Origin: Nocardioides humi
GTDB taxonomy: Bacteria; Actinomycetota; Actinomycetes; Propionibacteriales; Nocardioidaceae
Assembly: GCF_006494775.1 (NCBI RefSeq)
Contig: NZ_CP041146.1
Location: 620,001-684,000 of the forward strand
Direction: 5' to 3'
Length of the DNA: 64,000 bases
The notes under the pieces are model-generated. The model saw nothing but the letters and a program-made list of their open reading frames with translations. It did no database searches and was not told the origin of the DNA. Below are positions 50,910 through 59,096 of this stretch, piece after piece. Position 1 is the stretch's first letter; the number at the start of each line of letters is the position of its first letter. The translations under genes and the position numbers were made by a program.

Positions 50910-51773
50910 ATGTCCACCACAGACAGGGTCCAAAGTGCCGAACGACGGCTATGGCGCGCCTACGAGCCCATCCACGCGATCTGCTACTTCCACCCACACT
51001 TTGCTGCGACAATGAACGAAACCGGGCTGACAGGGTGGTGGAACGGCTACTTCGCCGGACGCGCTGCCCCGCTCGGACCAACACCGTCGCAGGTCGTGAC
51101 CTCCCTGTTCTACGGCTTCTCCCCCGCGATGGTCGACCGCGCGGTCCCGAAGATCTGGACCCGAGTCAGTCCCGAAGCCGCCATCGAAGCGCGATTCGAC
51201 GCCGCAGAGACGGTTCTGGCCGAGCACGCCGACGCTGGCTCACTCGACGACTTGCACCGCGTCACCGACGGCCTCGAACGCGCCATCGACGCCCTCCCCT
51301 TCGACGGCCGCGCCCTCGCAAGCGCCTGGCACTCAGTCCGGCGACCGGACTCGATACTGCAACGACTATGGCTGGCCGCCACCATCCTGCGCGAGCACCG
51401 CGGCGATGGCCACGTCATCGCGGCCACCGCCAACGGCCTGACCGGTCTGGAGGCCTCCATCACCCATATAGCCAGCGGCCAGGTAAGCCGCCGCATCATC
51501 CAAGAGAATCGGGGATGGACCGACGAGCAATGGCAGATAGCCCATCTCGCGCTCCGGGAACGCGGAATCCTCGCCGACGACGACTCCCTCACCACCAGAG
51601 GGACCGCACTGCGCGATCGGATCGAGGACCTTACCGACCAACTCGCCGCACCATCGGTCCACGCGTTGAATGACGCCGCCGGAACCATCGACGTCCTGAC
51701 CTCACTGGCCCGGCTGCTGGTCGACCGCGGAGCAGTTCCCGTCCCCAACCCCATCGGAGTTCCCCGACCATGA
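50910..51773 (+). CDS. SCO6745-family protein
   Basis: A 287-residue actinobacterial protein. RRLWRAYEPIHAICYFHP, AGRAAPLGPTPSQVVTSLFYGFSP and the long helical C-terminus with WTDEQWQIAHLALRERGIL (a winged-helix-like segment) and LTTRGTALRDRIEDLTDQL match the SCO6745 family, of unknown biochemical role. The last codons overlap the DUF1330 gene (ATGA), so the two are likely functionally linked. Confidence 0.78.
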   Translation: MSTTDRVQSAERRLWRAYEPIHAICYFHPHFAATMNETGLTGWWNGYFAGRAAPLGPTPSQVVTSLFYGFSPAMVDRAVPKIWTRVSPEAAIEARFDAAETVLAEHADAGSLDDLHRVTDGLERAIDALPFDGRALASAWHSVRRPDSILQRLWLAATILREHRGDGHVIAATANGLTGLEASITHIASGQVSRRIIQENRGWTDEQWQIAHLALRERGILADDDSLTTRGTALRDRIEDLTDQLAAPSVHALNDAAGTIDVLTSLARLLVDRGAVPVPNPIGVPRP

Positions 51774-52087
51774 CGGTCTACGCCATCGCTGAACTCACCA
51801 TCGTCGACCCCGACGCGTACGGTCGCTACCTCGACAAGTTCTTCGACGTCTTCTCCCAGTATGACGGCGCCCTCCTGGCTGCCGACAACTCCCCCGACAT
51901 CATCGAAGGCAGCTGGCCGCACGACAAACTTGTCCTGATCTCGTTTCCCGACCGCGCCGCCTTCGACGCATGGGCGACCTCACCGGAGTATGAAGAGATC
52001 GCCCAAGATCGAAAAGCTGGCGCTCGCTCGACCGTGATCGTCGCCGAAGGAGTCCTCAATCCCCTTGAACTTCGTCGCGGGAAGTAG
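51770..52087 (+). CDS. DUF1330-family protein
   Basis: A 105-residue dimeric alpha-beta-barrel-type protein: VYAIAELTIVDPDAYGRYLDKF, IIEGSWPHDKLVLISFPDRAAFDAWATSPEYEEIAQDRKAGARST. The sequence follows the DUF1330 pattern (EW..p.rvviieFPs...a..wy.sp.Yq.i...R). Function in the family is unknown. It is translationally coupled to the SCO6745-like gene. Confidence 0.87.
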   Translation: MTVYAIAELTIVDPDAYGRYLDKFFDVFSQYDGALLAADNSPDIIEGSWPHDKLVLISFPDRAAFDAWATSPEYEEIAQDRKAGARSTVIVAEGVLNPLELRRGK

Positions 52088-52156
52088 GTCAGTGCGTCAC
52101 CATGCCCTCGCGAATTGTCCCTGACCGTTGGGACGAGCGGTGACTGAACACGCGTC

Positions 52157-53044
52157 ATGGGACGTAAGACAGGCCCAGTTCTGGCACGAACATGGCTGCT
52201 ACACAATGCCGTGCGGATCACCCAATACGGGCGCTTCACCCTCAGCTTCGTTCGCCGCGGTGGGGCGCGGATGCATACCGGCCAAGGAATCGAGGACGTC
52301 GCGGCCGGGGATGTCGTACTGATCAACCAGGACGCAACCTACCGCTGCTCGCCCCGAGACTCGGCCGTGTTGACGACCGTCAGCCTCGCACCTGAGTACC
52401 TACGGGAGCAGTTCGCCTGGCACCGGAGGGCCGAGCCCGACGCATCGATCGCGATCTGTGAGGACCTGGCCACTCGGTCCCGAGACATGGTGATCGTCCG
52501 TCTCGGCCTACGTGACCTGCTCACCCTTGCGCCGTGCCTCGACGAGTTAGTGAGGATCTCCGGTGCCCACCAAGGTCAGTTCTTCAGGATCCAACTTCTG
52601 TGGTTTAGAGTCCTCGACGAACTTACGCGTCGCGTCGCCGATCGCCGCCTCGTAGACAACGGCGACCACCATTTCCCCACGCCAACTTCCGCAGCAACAG
52701 GGACCGTGCGGACAGAGGTCCTACAGGCAATCGGACTACTGGAGGCATCCCTGGACAAGTCCTGGCGCTCTGACGAGCTCGCCGCAGCCGTACATCTGTC
52801 ATCGTCACAACTCGCTCGGCTGTTCGCGCGAGAGATAGGCCTGGCACCAATGTCCTACTTGGCGAGACGTAGAACGCAACGGATGGCTGACCTCCTGCGC
52901 CACACGAATCTCACCGTTCGCGACGCCGCCGCAAGCGTCGGATGGAATGACCCAGACTACGCGGCGCGGCGCTTCCGAGCGCAGTTCGGCCTTACCCCGA
53001 GCCGCTACCGCCGCATAGTGCGTAACCTGATGACAGGCGCATAG
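52157..53044 (+). CDS. AraC-family transcriptional regulator
   Basis: A 295-residue regulator with an N-terminal cupin-like sensor (GRFTLSFVRRGGARMHTGQG, DVAAGDVVLINQDATY) and a C-terminal double helix-turn-helix: LDKSWRSDELAAAVHLSSSQLARLFAREIGLAPMSYLARRR and TVRDAAASVGWNDPDYAARRFRAQFGLTPSRYRR. No good ribosome site precedes the ATG at 52157. An upstream GTG at 52140 in another frame reads TEHASWDVRQAQFWHEHG, which could be the true N-terminus if one base is missing here. Targets unknown; it may regulate the preceding genes. Confidence 0.82.
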   Translation: MGRKTGPVLARTWLLHNAVRITQYGRFTLSFVRRGGARMHTGQGIEDVAAGDVVLINQDATYRCSPRDSAVLTTVSLAPEYLREQFAWHRRAEPDASIAICEDLATRSRDMVIVRLGLRDLLTLAPCLDELVRISGAHQGQFFRIQLLWFRVLDELTRRVADRRLVDNGDHHFPTPTSAATGTVRTEVLQAIGLLEASLDKSWRSDELAAAVHLSSSQLARLFAREIGLAPMSYLARRRTQRMADLLRHTNLTVRDAAASVGWNDPDYAARRFRAQFGLTPSRYRRIVRNLMTGA

Positions 53045-53215
53045 ACCCCGACAATACGCGCGACTCTCTCACCCGTGCTGGTCCCGTCGCCGCTTTCGCG
53101 ATAGCGAGGAAAGCCAACGACAGCACCCGCTGCTCGTATCCGCGGGGCAAGGCTAGGACATTTGCGGCGCACCTACCTGCTGAACCGAGCCGTATGGTCG
53201 ACAGGAGGAGTCGTT

Positions 53216-54283
53216 ATGGATCGATCGACAGATCAACGGCTCGGCGCGCTCCATGAGCGGCTCACCGCCGCTGTCTCCGCGCTATCCTCAAGTTCGGACT
53301 GGCAGCAGGCAGTGTCATTCGCCGCCCGGTTCCGTTCGAGATCGTTCTCGAATTCGGTGTTGATCTGTGTGCAGCACACGGCCGCGTTCGAGGCGGGTCA
53401 GACCAGTGAGCCGATGCCGTCGTTCGTAGCTGGCTACCGCCAGTGGCAGCGGTTGGGTCGGCAGGTGTTGAAGGGCCAACAGGGGTACATGATCTTCGCT
53501 CCGGTCACGGGTCGTTTTGCCACCAGCACGCTGACCGACCCGGAGTCGTGGAGGAGGCTGCGCCGGGGCGAGAAGCCGCGTCCGGGTGAGGTCGTCCGCA
53601 CTCGAATGGTCGGGGTCCGCCCGGCCTACGTGTGGGATATCTCGCAAACGGCAGGCGACCCGATTCCTGAGCGTCCTTCGCCGAAGTTGTTGGAGGGCGA
53701 GGCACCTGCCGGAGTGTGGGACGGCCTGGCCGAGCAGGTCCGTGCCGAAGGATTTGCCGTCGGCCTCGTGCCCGATGCGGTGGCGATCGGTGGCGCGAAT
53801 GGCTGCACCGACTACGTCGCCCGCTCGGTCGTCGTGCGTGAGGACATGGACCCGGCCGCACGGGTCAAGACGTTGGCACACGAGTTGGCTCATGTGCTGT
53901 TGCACGGCCCCGACAACCCGGACGCCACCGGTCACCGCGGAATCGCAGAGGTCGAGGCCGAGTCCGTGGCACTGATGATCGGCGCTGCTCACGGAATGGA
54001 CACCTCCGACTACACGATCCCGTACGTCTCGGATTGGGCGTCTTCTGTCAAGGACTCCACACCGGTCGAGGTGGTCCAGGCCACCGGCGAGCGGGTCCGC
54101 AGGACAGCGTTAGGGATTCTTGACCATCTCGACACCATGCAGGTCAGCGGCGGTGACCCGCCGGGGCTGACGCGCGACGCCCCACGAGCCTCGCCCGAGC
54201 CACCACGAGCTGCGGCTGTCGGCGTCGAGCACATCTACCAATCGCAGGCTCGGATTCCTGTCGCCAGCGGACGGGGGCTGTGA
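53216..54283 (+). CDS. ArdC-like antirestriction protein (ssDNA-binding plus zincin)
   Basis: A 355-residue protein. The N-terminal ArdC single-strand DNA-binding domain is FAARFRSRSFSNSVLICVQH, PSFVAGYRQWQRLGRQVLKGQQGYMIFAPV, and a zincin-like metallopeptidase motif follows (TLAHELAHVLLHGPD ... EVEAESVALMIGAAHG, HExxH plus a downstream Glu). Such proteins protect incoming plasmid DNA and accompany conjugative elements. The ATG has AGGAGGAG 6-7 nt upstream. It starts a tightly coupled rightward run of element genes. Confidence 0.85.
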   Translation: MDRSTDQRLGALHERLTAAVSALSSSSDWQQAVSFAARFRSRSFSNSVLICVQHTAAFEAGQTSEPMPSFVAGYRQWQRLGRQVLKGQQGYMIFAPVTGRFATSTLTDPESWRRLRRGEKPRPGEVVRTRMVGVRPAYVWDISQTAGDPIPERPSPKLLEGEAPAGVWDGLAEQVRAEGFAVGLVPDAVAIGGANGCTDYVARSVVVREDMDPAARVKTLAHELAHVLLHGPDNPDATGHRGIAEVEAESVALMIGAAHGMDTSDYTIPYVSDWASSVKDSTPVEVVQATGERVRRTALGILDHLDTMQVSGGDPPGLTRDAPRASPEPPRAAAVGVEHIYQSQARIPVASGRGL

Positions 54284-55209
54284 TGCCCACACCCGCAGCC
54301 TTCGCCACCACGCTCTCGCGTATTGATCCACAACGGCCGTTGAGCGTGACTGCCCGTGAGTTCGCGGCCGCCGGCGTGCCGATCTTTCCCTGTGTTCCAG
54401 CCGGGAAGCGCCCGATGACCGAGCATGGGTTCAAGGATGCGACTACTGATCTCGACCAGGTGGCCGCGTGGTGGCGCGACTATCCAATCGCGAACATCGG
54501 TGTACCCACCGGCAGCGTGTCGGGGCTGGTGGTGATCGACGTGGATGTGCATGGCGTCGATGGACACCACGCCTACGCCCGCGCCGCGCGGGCCGGTTTG
54601 ATCCCGGAGCCGTTGGCGGTGGTACGCACGCCCACGGGTGGGCGGCATGTCTACTTCCCGGCCGCCCCGGATCGGGCAGAGCGTTCGTGGCAGGCCGGCA
54701 AAGTCGGGGTGGACTGCCGTGCTGACGGCGGCTACATCATCGCGCCGCCATCAGTGCTGCGTCTCGACGGCGGGCGCGTGCCCTACCGGATCGAACAGAT
54801 CGCCACGAGCGCGGTGCAGCCGGTCGACGCGAGCAGGGTGCGGGACTTCCTCGACCCACGCCCGCCCCCTCGTCCGCGCCAGGGTGGCCCGATCCGGCAG
54901 GCCGATGCCATGCGGTTGGCCTCGTGGCTGGCAGAGCAGGCCACCGACAGGAACCTCAAACTGTTCTGGGCAGCCTGCCGGCTCGCCGAGGGCGGCGTAC
55001 CGGTTGCCGACGCCTTGGATGCACTGGTGGCAGCGAGGAAGCCCGACTTCCGGGAGCGAGAGATCGCCCGGACCGTCTACAGCGCCTACCGCTCCACCGG
55101 ATGCGGCACGGGCGCAAGGGGCGTCGCCCGCGATGAGCATCAGTCGTCCGAGCCCCGGTTCATGCAGCACAGAATCGACCGACCCTCGCACAAGGTTCGG
55201 AGTTTGTGA
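54283..55209 (+). CDS. bifunctional DNA primase/polymerase (prim-pol) domain protein
   Basis: A 308-residue protein with an archaeo-eukaryotic-type primase-polymerase domain: AAAGVPIFPCVPAGKRPMT, ATTDLDQVAAWWRDYPIANIGVPTG, the metal-binding VVIDVDVHGVDG, VVRTPTGGRHVYFP and GVDCRADGGYIIAPPSV. A small C-terminal helical region (ASWLAEQATDRNLKLFWAA) resembles primase C-terminal domains. No helicase domain is fused. The start overlaps ardC (TGATG). It serves priming or replication of the mobile element. Confidence 0.88.
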   Translation: MPTPAAFATTLSRIDPQRPLSVTAREFAAAGVPIFPCVPAGKRPMTEHGFKDATTDLDQVAAWWRDYPIANIGVPTGSVSGLVVIDVDVHGVDGHHAYARAARAGLIPEPLAVVRTPTGGRHVYFPAAPDRAERSWQAGKVGVDCRADGGYIIAPPSVLRLDGGRVPYRIEQIATSAVQPVDASRVRDFLDPRPPPRPRQGGPIRQADAMRLASWLAEQATDRNLKLFWAACRLAEGGVPVADALDALVAARKPDFREREIARTVYSAYRSTGCGTGARGVARDEHQSSEPRFMQHRIDRPSHKVRSL

Positions 55210-55943
55210 TGAGCGCGCCCGCGGGTCGGCGATCGGCGGTGGTGACTGCGGTCTGCGGGACGGTGTTCATCGCCGCTGGCGCGTTCTGGCTCAGCTACAC
55301 CGCGCTGGCTGACTTGGCCGTTCGATCCGGGATCGGAGCCGACCAAGCGTGGGCATGGCCGCTCATCGTCGACGGCCTGATTGTCGTCGGAACCGTCGCG
55401 GTCGTGGCGCAGGCGGGACAGCCGGACGCGTGGTATCCGTGGCTTCTCCTGATCGGCGGCGCGGTCGTCTCGGTGAGCGCGAACGCGATCCACGCGATCG
55501 TCGCCGCGGATGCCGACGTGCCGTCGGTATTGGCGGCAACCGTGGCGGCCGTCCCTCCCATCGTGTTGCTGGCGATCACGCACCTGACCGTCATCTTGAC
55601 CCACACGACCACCCCCGGGTCTGGGGACCAGCTATCGCCCGGTGCCGCGACGGCCGAAGCTGCGATCAAGACTGCTGAGCAACCGATCGCGGCTGGCTTG
55701 CCGTCGTCGACGGGCAAGGAGCCACCGGCGGTGCCGTCCATTGGCTCCGAGGAGGACGCCGTAGCCGTGGCCGTGCGTGGCCAGGATCGGCGTGTGTTGG
55801 CGGCAAAGCTGCGCGAGCAGGGGTGGTCGAACAAGGCCGTCGCCCGTCGTCTGGGCGTCCATCCTTCGACGGTCGGGCGTTGGTTCGCACCTACGCATCA
55901 AGCAGACGACACCGCAGCGGTAGCCGAGGAGGCGATCCAGTGA
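55209..55943 (+). CDS. DUF2637 (SpdB-like) membrane protein with C-terminal HTH
   Basis: A 244-residue protein. Four hydrophobic segments span roughly residues 10-125 (VVTAVCGTVFIAAGAFWLS, WPLIVDGLIVVGTVAVVA, WYPWLLLIGGAVVSVSANAI, VAAVPPIVLLAITHLTVIL), the DUF2637 pattern found in actinomycete plasmid-spread proteins. The cytoplasmic tail ends with a helix-turn-helix LREQGWSNKAVARRLGVHPSTVGRWF. It is coupled by overlaps to genes on both sides. It probably takes part in transfer or intramycelial spread. Confidence 0.83.
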   Translation: MSAPAGRRSAVVTAVCGTVFIAAGAFWLSYTALADLAVRSGIGADQAWAWPLIVDGLIVVGTVAVVAQAGQPDAWYPWLLLIGGAVVSVSANAIHAIVAADADVPSVLAATVAAVPPIVLLAITHLTVILTHTTTPGSGDQLSPGAATAEAAIKTAEQPIAAGLPSSTGKEPPAVPSIGSEEDAVAVAVRGQDRRVLAAKLREQGWSNKAVARRLGVHPSTVGRWFAPTHQADDTAAVAEEAIQ

Positions 55944-56359
55944 GCAACGGCCCCATCATGTATGAACGCTACGACGATCCGAGCCACCGGCGGTCGGCAC
56001 AGCCCCAGCCTGCCGGGGCTGATGCGGTCGAGAAGGCCAGTACGCCCGGCGCCGTGCGAGAGGCCGGGATCGCTCCCGGCAAGGACGCCTCGACTCCGAA
56101 GGCCAGCTGGTCGGTGCAGAAGAAGGCTCGGGGTGTGGAGTGGGTGCGCCCGACCGACCTCATCGCCCGTCAGGCGGGCGCAGTCTCCAGGCGCGGCATC
56201 GACTTCCAAGCTGAGTTGCACCGTCGCGCCCGCACTGCCGCCATCGCTGCCATGCGGCAGGTGTCGGAGCGAGCGCGCCGTCTGCCTCCGGTCAGTGCGT
56301 TCGGTCGGCGGGGTGGGCATCAGTCCGGGCCGGTGCGTTCCGGGGTCGGGATGTCGTAG
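55940..56359 (+). CDS. hypothetical protein of mobile-element module
   Basis: A 139-residue basic protein starting VSNGPIMYERYDDP; the GTG overlaps the previous stop (GTGA). WVRPTDLIARQAGAVSRRGIDFQAELHRRART is its most distinct stretch, a charged helix pair; the C-terminus is Arg/Gly-rich. I recognise no family. Its place between DUF2637 and ParB suggests a transfer or partition accessory. Confidence 0.65.
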   Translation: MSNGPIMYERYDDPSHRRSAQPQPAGADAVEKASTPGAVREAGIAPGKDASTPKASWSVQKKARGVEWVRPTDLIARQAGAVSRRGIDFQAELHRRARTAAIAAMRQVSERARRLPPVSAFGRRGGHQSGPVRSGVGMS

Positions 56360-56454
56360 GTCGGTGATGGGTCATGGGCGCCGGAGAGGTGATCGGCGGG
56401 AGCGTCGCTTGGTGGGGAGCGCCGCACACCTGTCTGTCAGGAGGTGCCTGCGCC

Positions 56455-57345
56455 ATGACCACATACTCTGCCGATCAGACCACAGACTCCGACGCCGACA
56501 GTTCAGGTGCTGGGGAGGGCTTCACACACGGAGAGGGCCTGCGGCGTCTGCTGAACCGCCTGCATCACGGCGGACCGGGTGCGTGGGAGCACGATCCGGT
56601 GGCGGCCGAGCTCATGGAGTACGCGGCGGTGAAGTACGAGCCGTTGGCGCGCAAGCACGGCCTGGACCCTTGGGAGGCCGCGAGCGCCGCGTTCGACGTG
56701 ATGCGCACGAAGGCCGCGAGGAACGCGGTCGACCCGTGGGCGGTCATCACCCACGCCGTGAGGATCACCTGCATTGCTGAGGAGCGCGCCCGAGGGCTGC
56801 TGTGTTCGACACATCAGGCGAGGCGTCCGCATGTGTCGGCGTTCCATGATCCGGAGCGGTTCGCCGACCGCGTCGAGAACCCGTTGATCGACTACCATCC
56901 GGCGTTCCAAACCACCGATGACCAACCCGAGTCCGAGGGCACAGTGGCGGGGCGGGCGTCGGTGTGGTCGGCGGTGGAGGACACCATCAGTCTGTTCACG
57001 CTGCTGGGCTGGCCGGCGTCGGTGGCACGCGCATCGGTGGAACATGTCTGCGGGGCTCTGGCGAGGGCCGGCGCCCGGCGCACTGCCTATGAGTCGCTGC
57101 GTCGCGACAAGCATGCTCGCGCTCTCCTCGACCTTCCTGCCTCGTCGTGGTCGGCGCTGCTGCGGACTCTGCTGGGAAACCCGCATCCCGCGTATGCGGC
57201 CACCTCGACCGGCCGTGGCGTGCTGCTCCGGCTGATGATCGGCGAGACCGTCGGTGTCCTGTTGCGTGACGACGACCTCGTGTTGACCGTCTCGCTCGCC
57301 GCACCGCGTCGCGAGCCGGTTCACGGGGCGGGGTGTCGGCCATGA
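56455..57345 (+). CDS. hypothetical protein with sigma-70-region-2-like helices
   Basis: A 296-residue protein with AGGAGG 9 nt before the ATG. Residues about 45-130 (YAAVKYEPLARKHGLDPWEAASAAFDVM, DPWAVITHAVRITCIAEERARGLL) resemble the helical core of sigma-70 region 2, but no region 4 is obvious; the C-terminal half (FTLLGWPASVARASVEHV, YESLRRDKHARALLDLP) could be a helix-turn-helix. I recognise no named family. The stop overlaps the parB start (ATGA), so a regulatory role within the element is plausible. Confidence 0.6.
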   Translation: MTTYSADQTTDSDADSSGAGEGFTHGEGLRRLLNRLHHGGPGAWEHDPVAAELMEYAAVKYEPLARKHGLDPWEAASAAFDVMRTKAARNAVDPWAVITHAVRITCIAEERARGLLCSTHQARRPHVSAFHDPERFADRVENPLIDYHPAFQTTDDQPESEGTVAGRASVWSAVEDTISLFTLLGWPASVARASVEHVCGALARAGARRTAYESLRRDKHARALLDLPASSWSALLRTLLGNPHPAYAATSTGRGVLLRLMIGETVGVLLRDDDLVLTVSLAAPRREPVHGAGCRP

Positions 57346-58354
57346 CCAGCGTGGGGCACATCGAGCTGGACCGCACCGTCGAGTCGATCACGGTCGGTCG
57401 ACGCCATCGCGTCGATCTGGGCGACATCGACGCGCTCGCGGCGTCTATCGACCGTGAGGGCCTGCTGCAACCCCTGACCGTCACCCCCGAAGGCGTGCTG
57501 GTGTGCGGCAGGCGGCGGCTCGCGGCGATCAAGGCCCTCGGCTGGCGCACGGTCAACGTGTGGGTCCGCTCCGGTATCTCTGATCGGCTCGGTCAGCTCG
57601 TCGCGGAGCAGGACGACAACGTGCTGCACAAGCCACTGAGTCAGTTGGAGGCGGCGGCGCTGTACCGAGAGTTGAAGCAGGTCATGGCTGAGGACGCCGC
57701 ACGTCGTCAGGCCGCCACCCGATTCAGCGCCACCCATCAACCGCGAGATCAGTCGGGTGGCGACGGTGGTGGCGAGTCGCCACCACCGTCAAGTGCGATC
57801 GGCAAGACCCGCGAGCAAGCCGCTCGCGTGGTCACCGGCGCTGCCTCCTACAAGCGGCTGGAGCAGATCGGGTGGCTCCAACAGGTCGCCGATGACCTGG
57901 CACAGCCCGCGGCCCTGCGGGCGCAGGTGGTCGCGGAACTGGAGTGCATCGAGGCCGGCGCCGCGGTGAACCCGATCTACCAACAGGTCCGCCAGATCGT
58001 CGAGAAGGCCGAGGCCGAGCGAACCGCCGAGCTCGATCAGATGGCCCAAGAAGCGCTCGCCCGTGTCCAGGCGGACAACTCCAAGAAGGCCAAGAAACGC
58101 CCGATCCGCCCACCCCGGTCGGGGACGAGGAGCCGGCCCGGTATCCCGTGCGGGCGTTCACGCTGTTGTGGACCGAGCTCGAGAACTGGTGGGAGCACTA
58201 CGACGCGGCCGAGCTCGCCGCCGCGCTGAGCGATGAGCAGATCGCGTCGTTCCTCACTGTGGTCGAGGGCACAACCGCGTTCGCCGGTCAGCTCCAAACC
58301 GCCCGCTCATCGGTTGAAGATGGACCGAGCCGCAGCCACCTACGCGCGCTCTGA
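57342..58354 (+). pseudogene. ParB-family protein, one-base frameshift near the C-terminus
   Basis: A ParB/Srx-domain protein: RRHRVDLGDIDALAASIDREGLLQPLTVTPEGVLVCGRRRLAAIKALGW, AEQDDNVLHKPLSQLEAAALYRELK, then a helix-turn-helix region (GKTREQAARVVTGAASYKRLEQIG). The frame changes after KKAKKRPIRP; the next frame continues TPVGDEEPARYPVRAFTLLWTELENWWEHYDAAELAAALSDEQIAS to 58354. One extra C in the runs at 58109-58116 restores a 337-residue protein. The N-terminal ParB domain is intact either way. A transfer-element segregation or stabilisation role is likely. Confidence 0.82.
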
Positions 58355-58392
58355 CCCAGAACCAGCGGGCACAGTGGGCGCACCTGTCGGGC

Positions 58393-59082
58393 ATGAAGCC
58401 CGCACTCACTGACGCTCAGGACCGCCGCCGACTGATCGCCGTTGTCGTGGCGATCATCGCCATCGTCGTGCTCGCCACCATCGGCGTCTACGGCCTCCTC
58501 GCAGGGCCACGCACATTAGACGACCAGCGGCCTGACATCGACCGTCGTCCGCCGTCTCCGTCGGTCAGTGTCGCACCGGACGGTACCCTGACGCCGGTTC
58601 TTCCGACGGTGCGCGCCAGCGCCGATCCCGAGACCTTCGCCCGCAACGTCGCGACGACTTTGTTCGCCTGGGACACCGCCAGCGGGTTCATGCCGTTGGA
58701 CTACACCAGCGTGATCCTCGCGGTCGGGGACCCGTCCGGTGAGGAGCAGGCCGGGCTCGCCTCCGACGTCGCCGCCTACCTGCCCACCCGGACGGCCTGG
58801 CTCGACCTGCGCCAGTACGCCACGGCCCAGCACCTGAGAATCGGCGAGGTGTTCGTCCCCGAGGCGTGGGCTGCCGCCGTGGAGCAGGCACAGCCGGGGC
58901 AGCTCGCCGAGGGCACCGTCGCCTACACCATTGAGGGCACCCGTCATCGCTCCGGCGTCTGGAATGACGAGCCGGTTGAATCCGCGCATCCGGTGGCGTT
59001 CACGGTGTTCATCGTCTGCGCACCGACCTACGAGACATGCCACCTTTTGCGGCTGTCCGAGCTCGACAACCCGCTTCGATGA
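58393..59082 (+). CDS. single-pass membrane protein of conjugative module
   Basis: A 229-residue protein. One N-terminal membrane helix (LIAVVVAIIAIVVLATIGVYGLLAG) is followed by an extracytoplasmic domain (DPETFARNVATTLFAWDTASGFMPLDYTSVILAVGDPSGEEQAGL, VFIVCAPTYETCHLLRLSELDNPLR). Topology and position before the M23 protein suggest a VirB8/TcpC-type transfer-channel component, but no decisive motif is seen. Two cysteines near the C-terminus may pair. Confidence 0.7.
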   Translation: MKPALTDAQDRRRLIAVVVAIIAIVVLATIGVYGLLAGPRTLDDQRPDIDRRPPSPSVSVAPDGTLTPVLPTVRASADPETFARNVATTLFAWDTASGFMPLDYTSVILAVGDPSGEEQAGLASDVAAYLPTRTAWLDLRQYATAQHLRIGEVFVPEAWAAAVEQAQPGQLAEGTVAYTIEGTRHRSGVWNDEPVESAHPVAFTVFIVCAPTYETCHLLRLSELDNPLR

Positions 59083-59096
59083 GGCGGTGACTCGGT

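Noticed and set aside
52140..52200. A fifth single-base deletion at the start of the AraC gene (frame from GTG 52140 reading TEHASWDVRQAQFWHEHG)
   Set aside because: The shift direction fits the other four, but AraC N-termini are too variable to prove the join, so it is noted and not counted.
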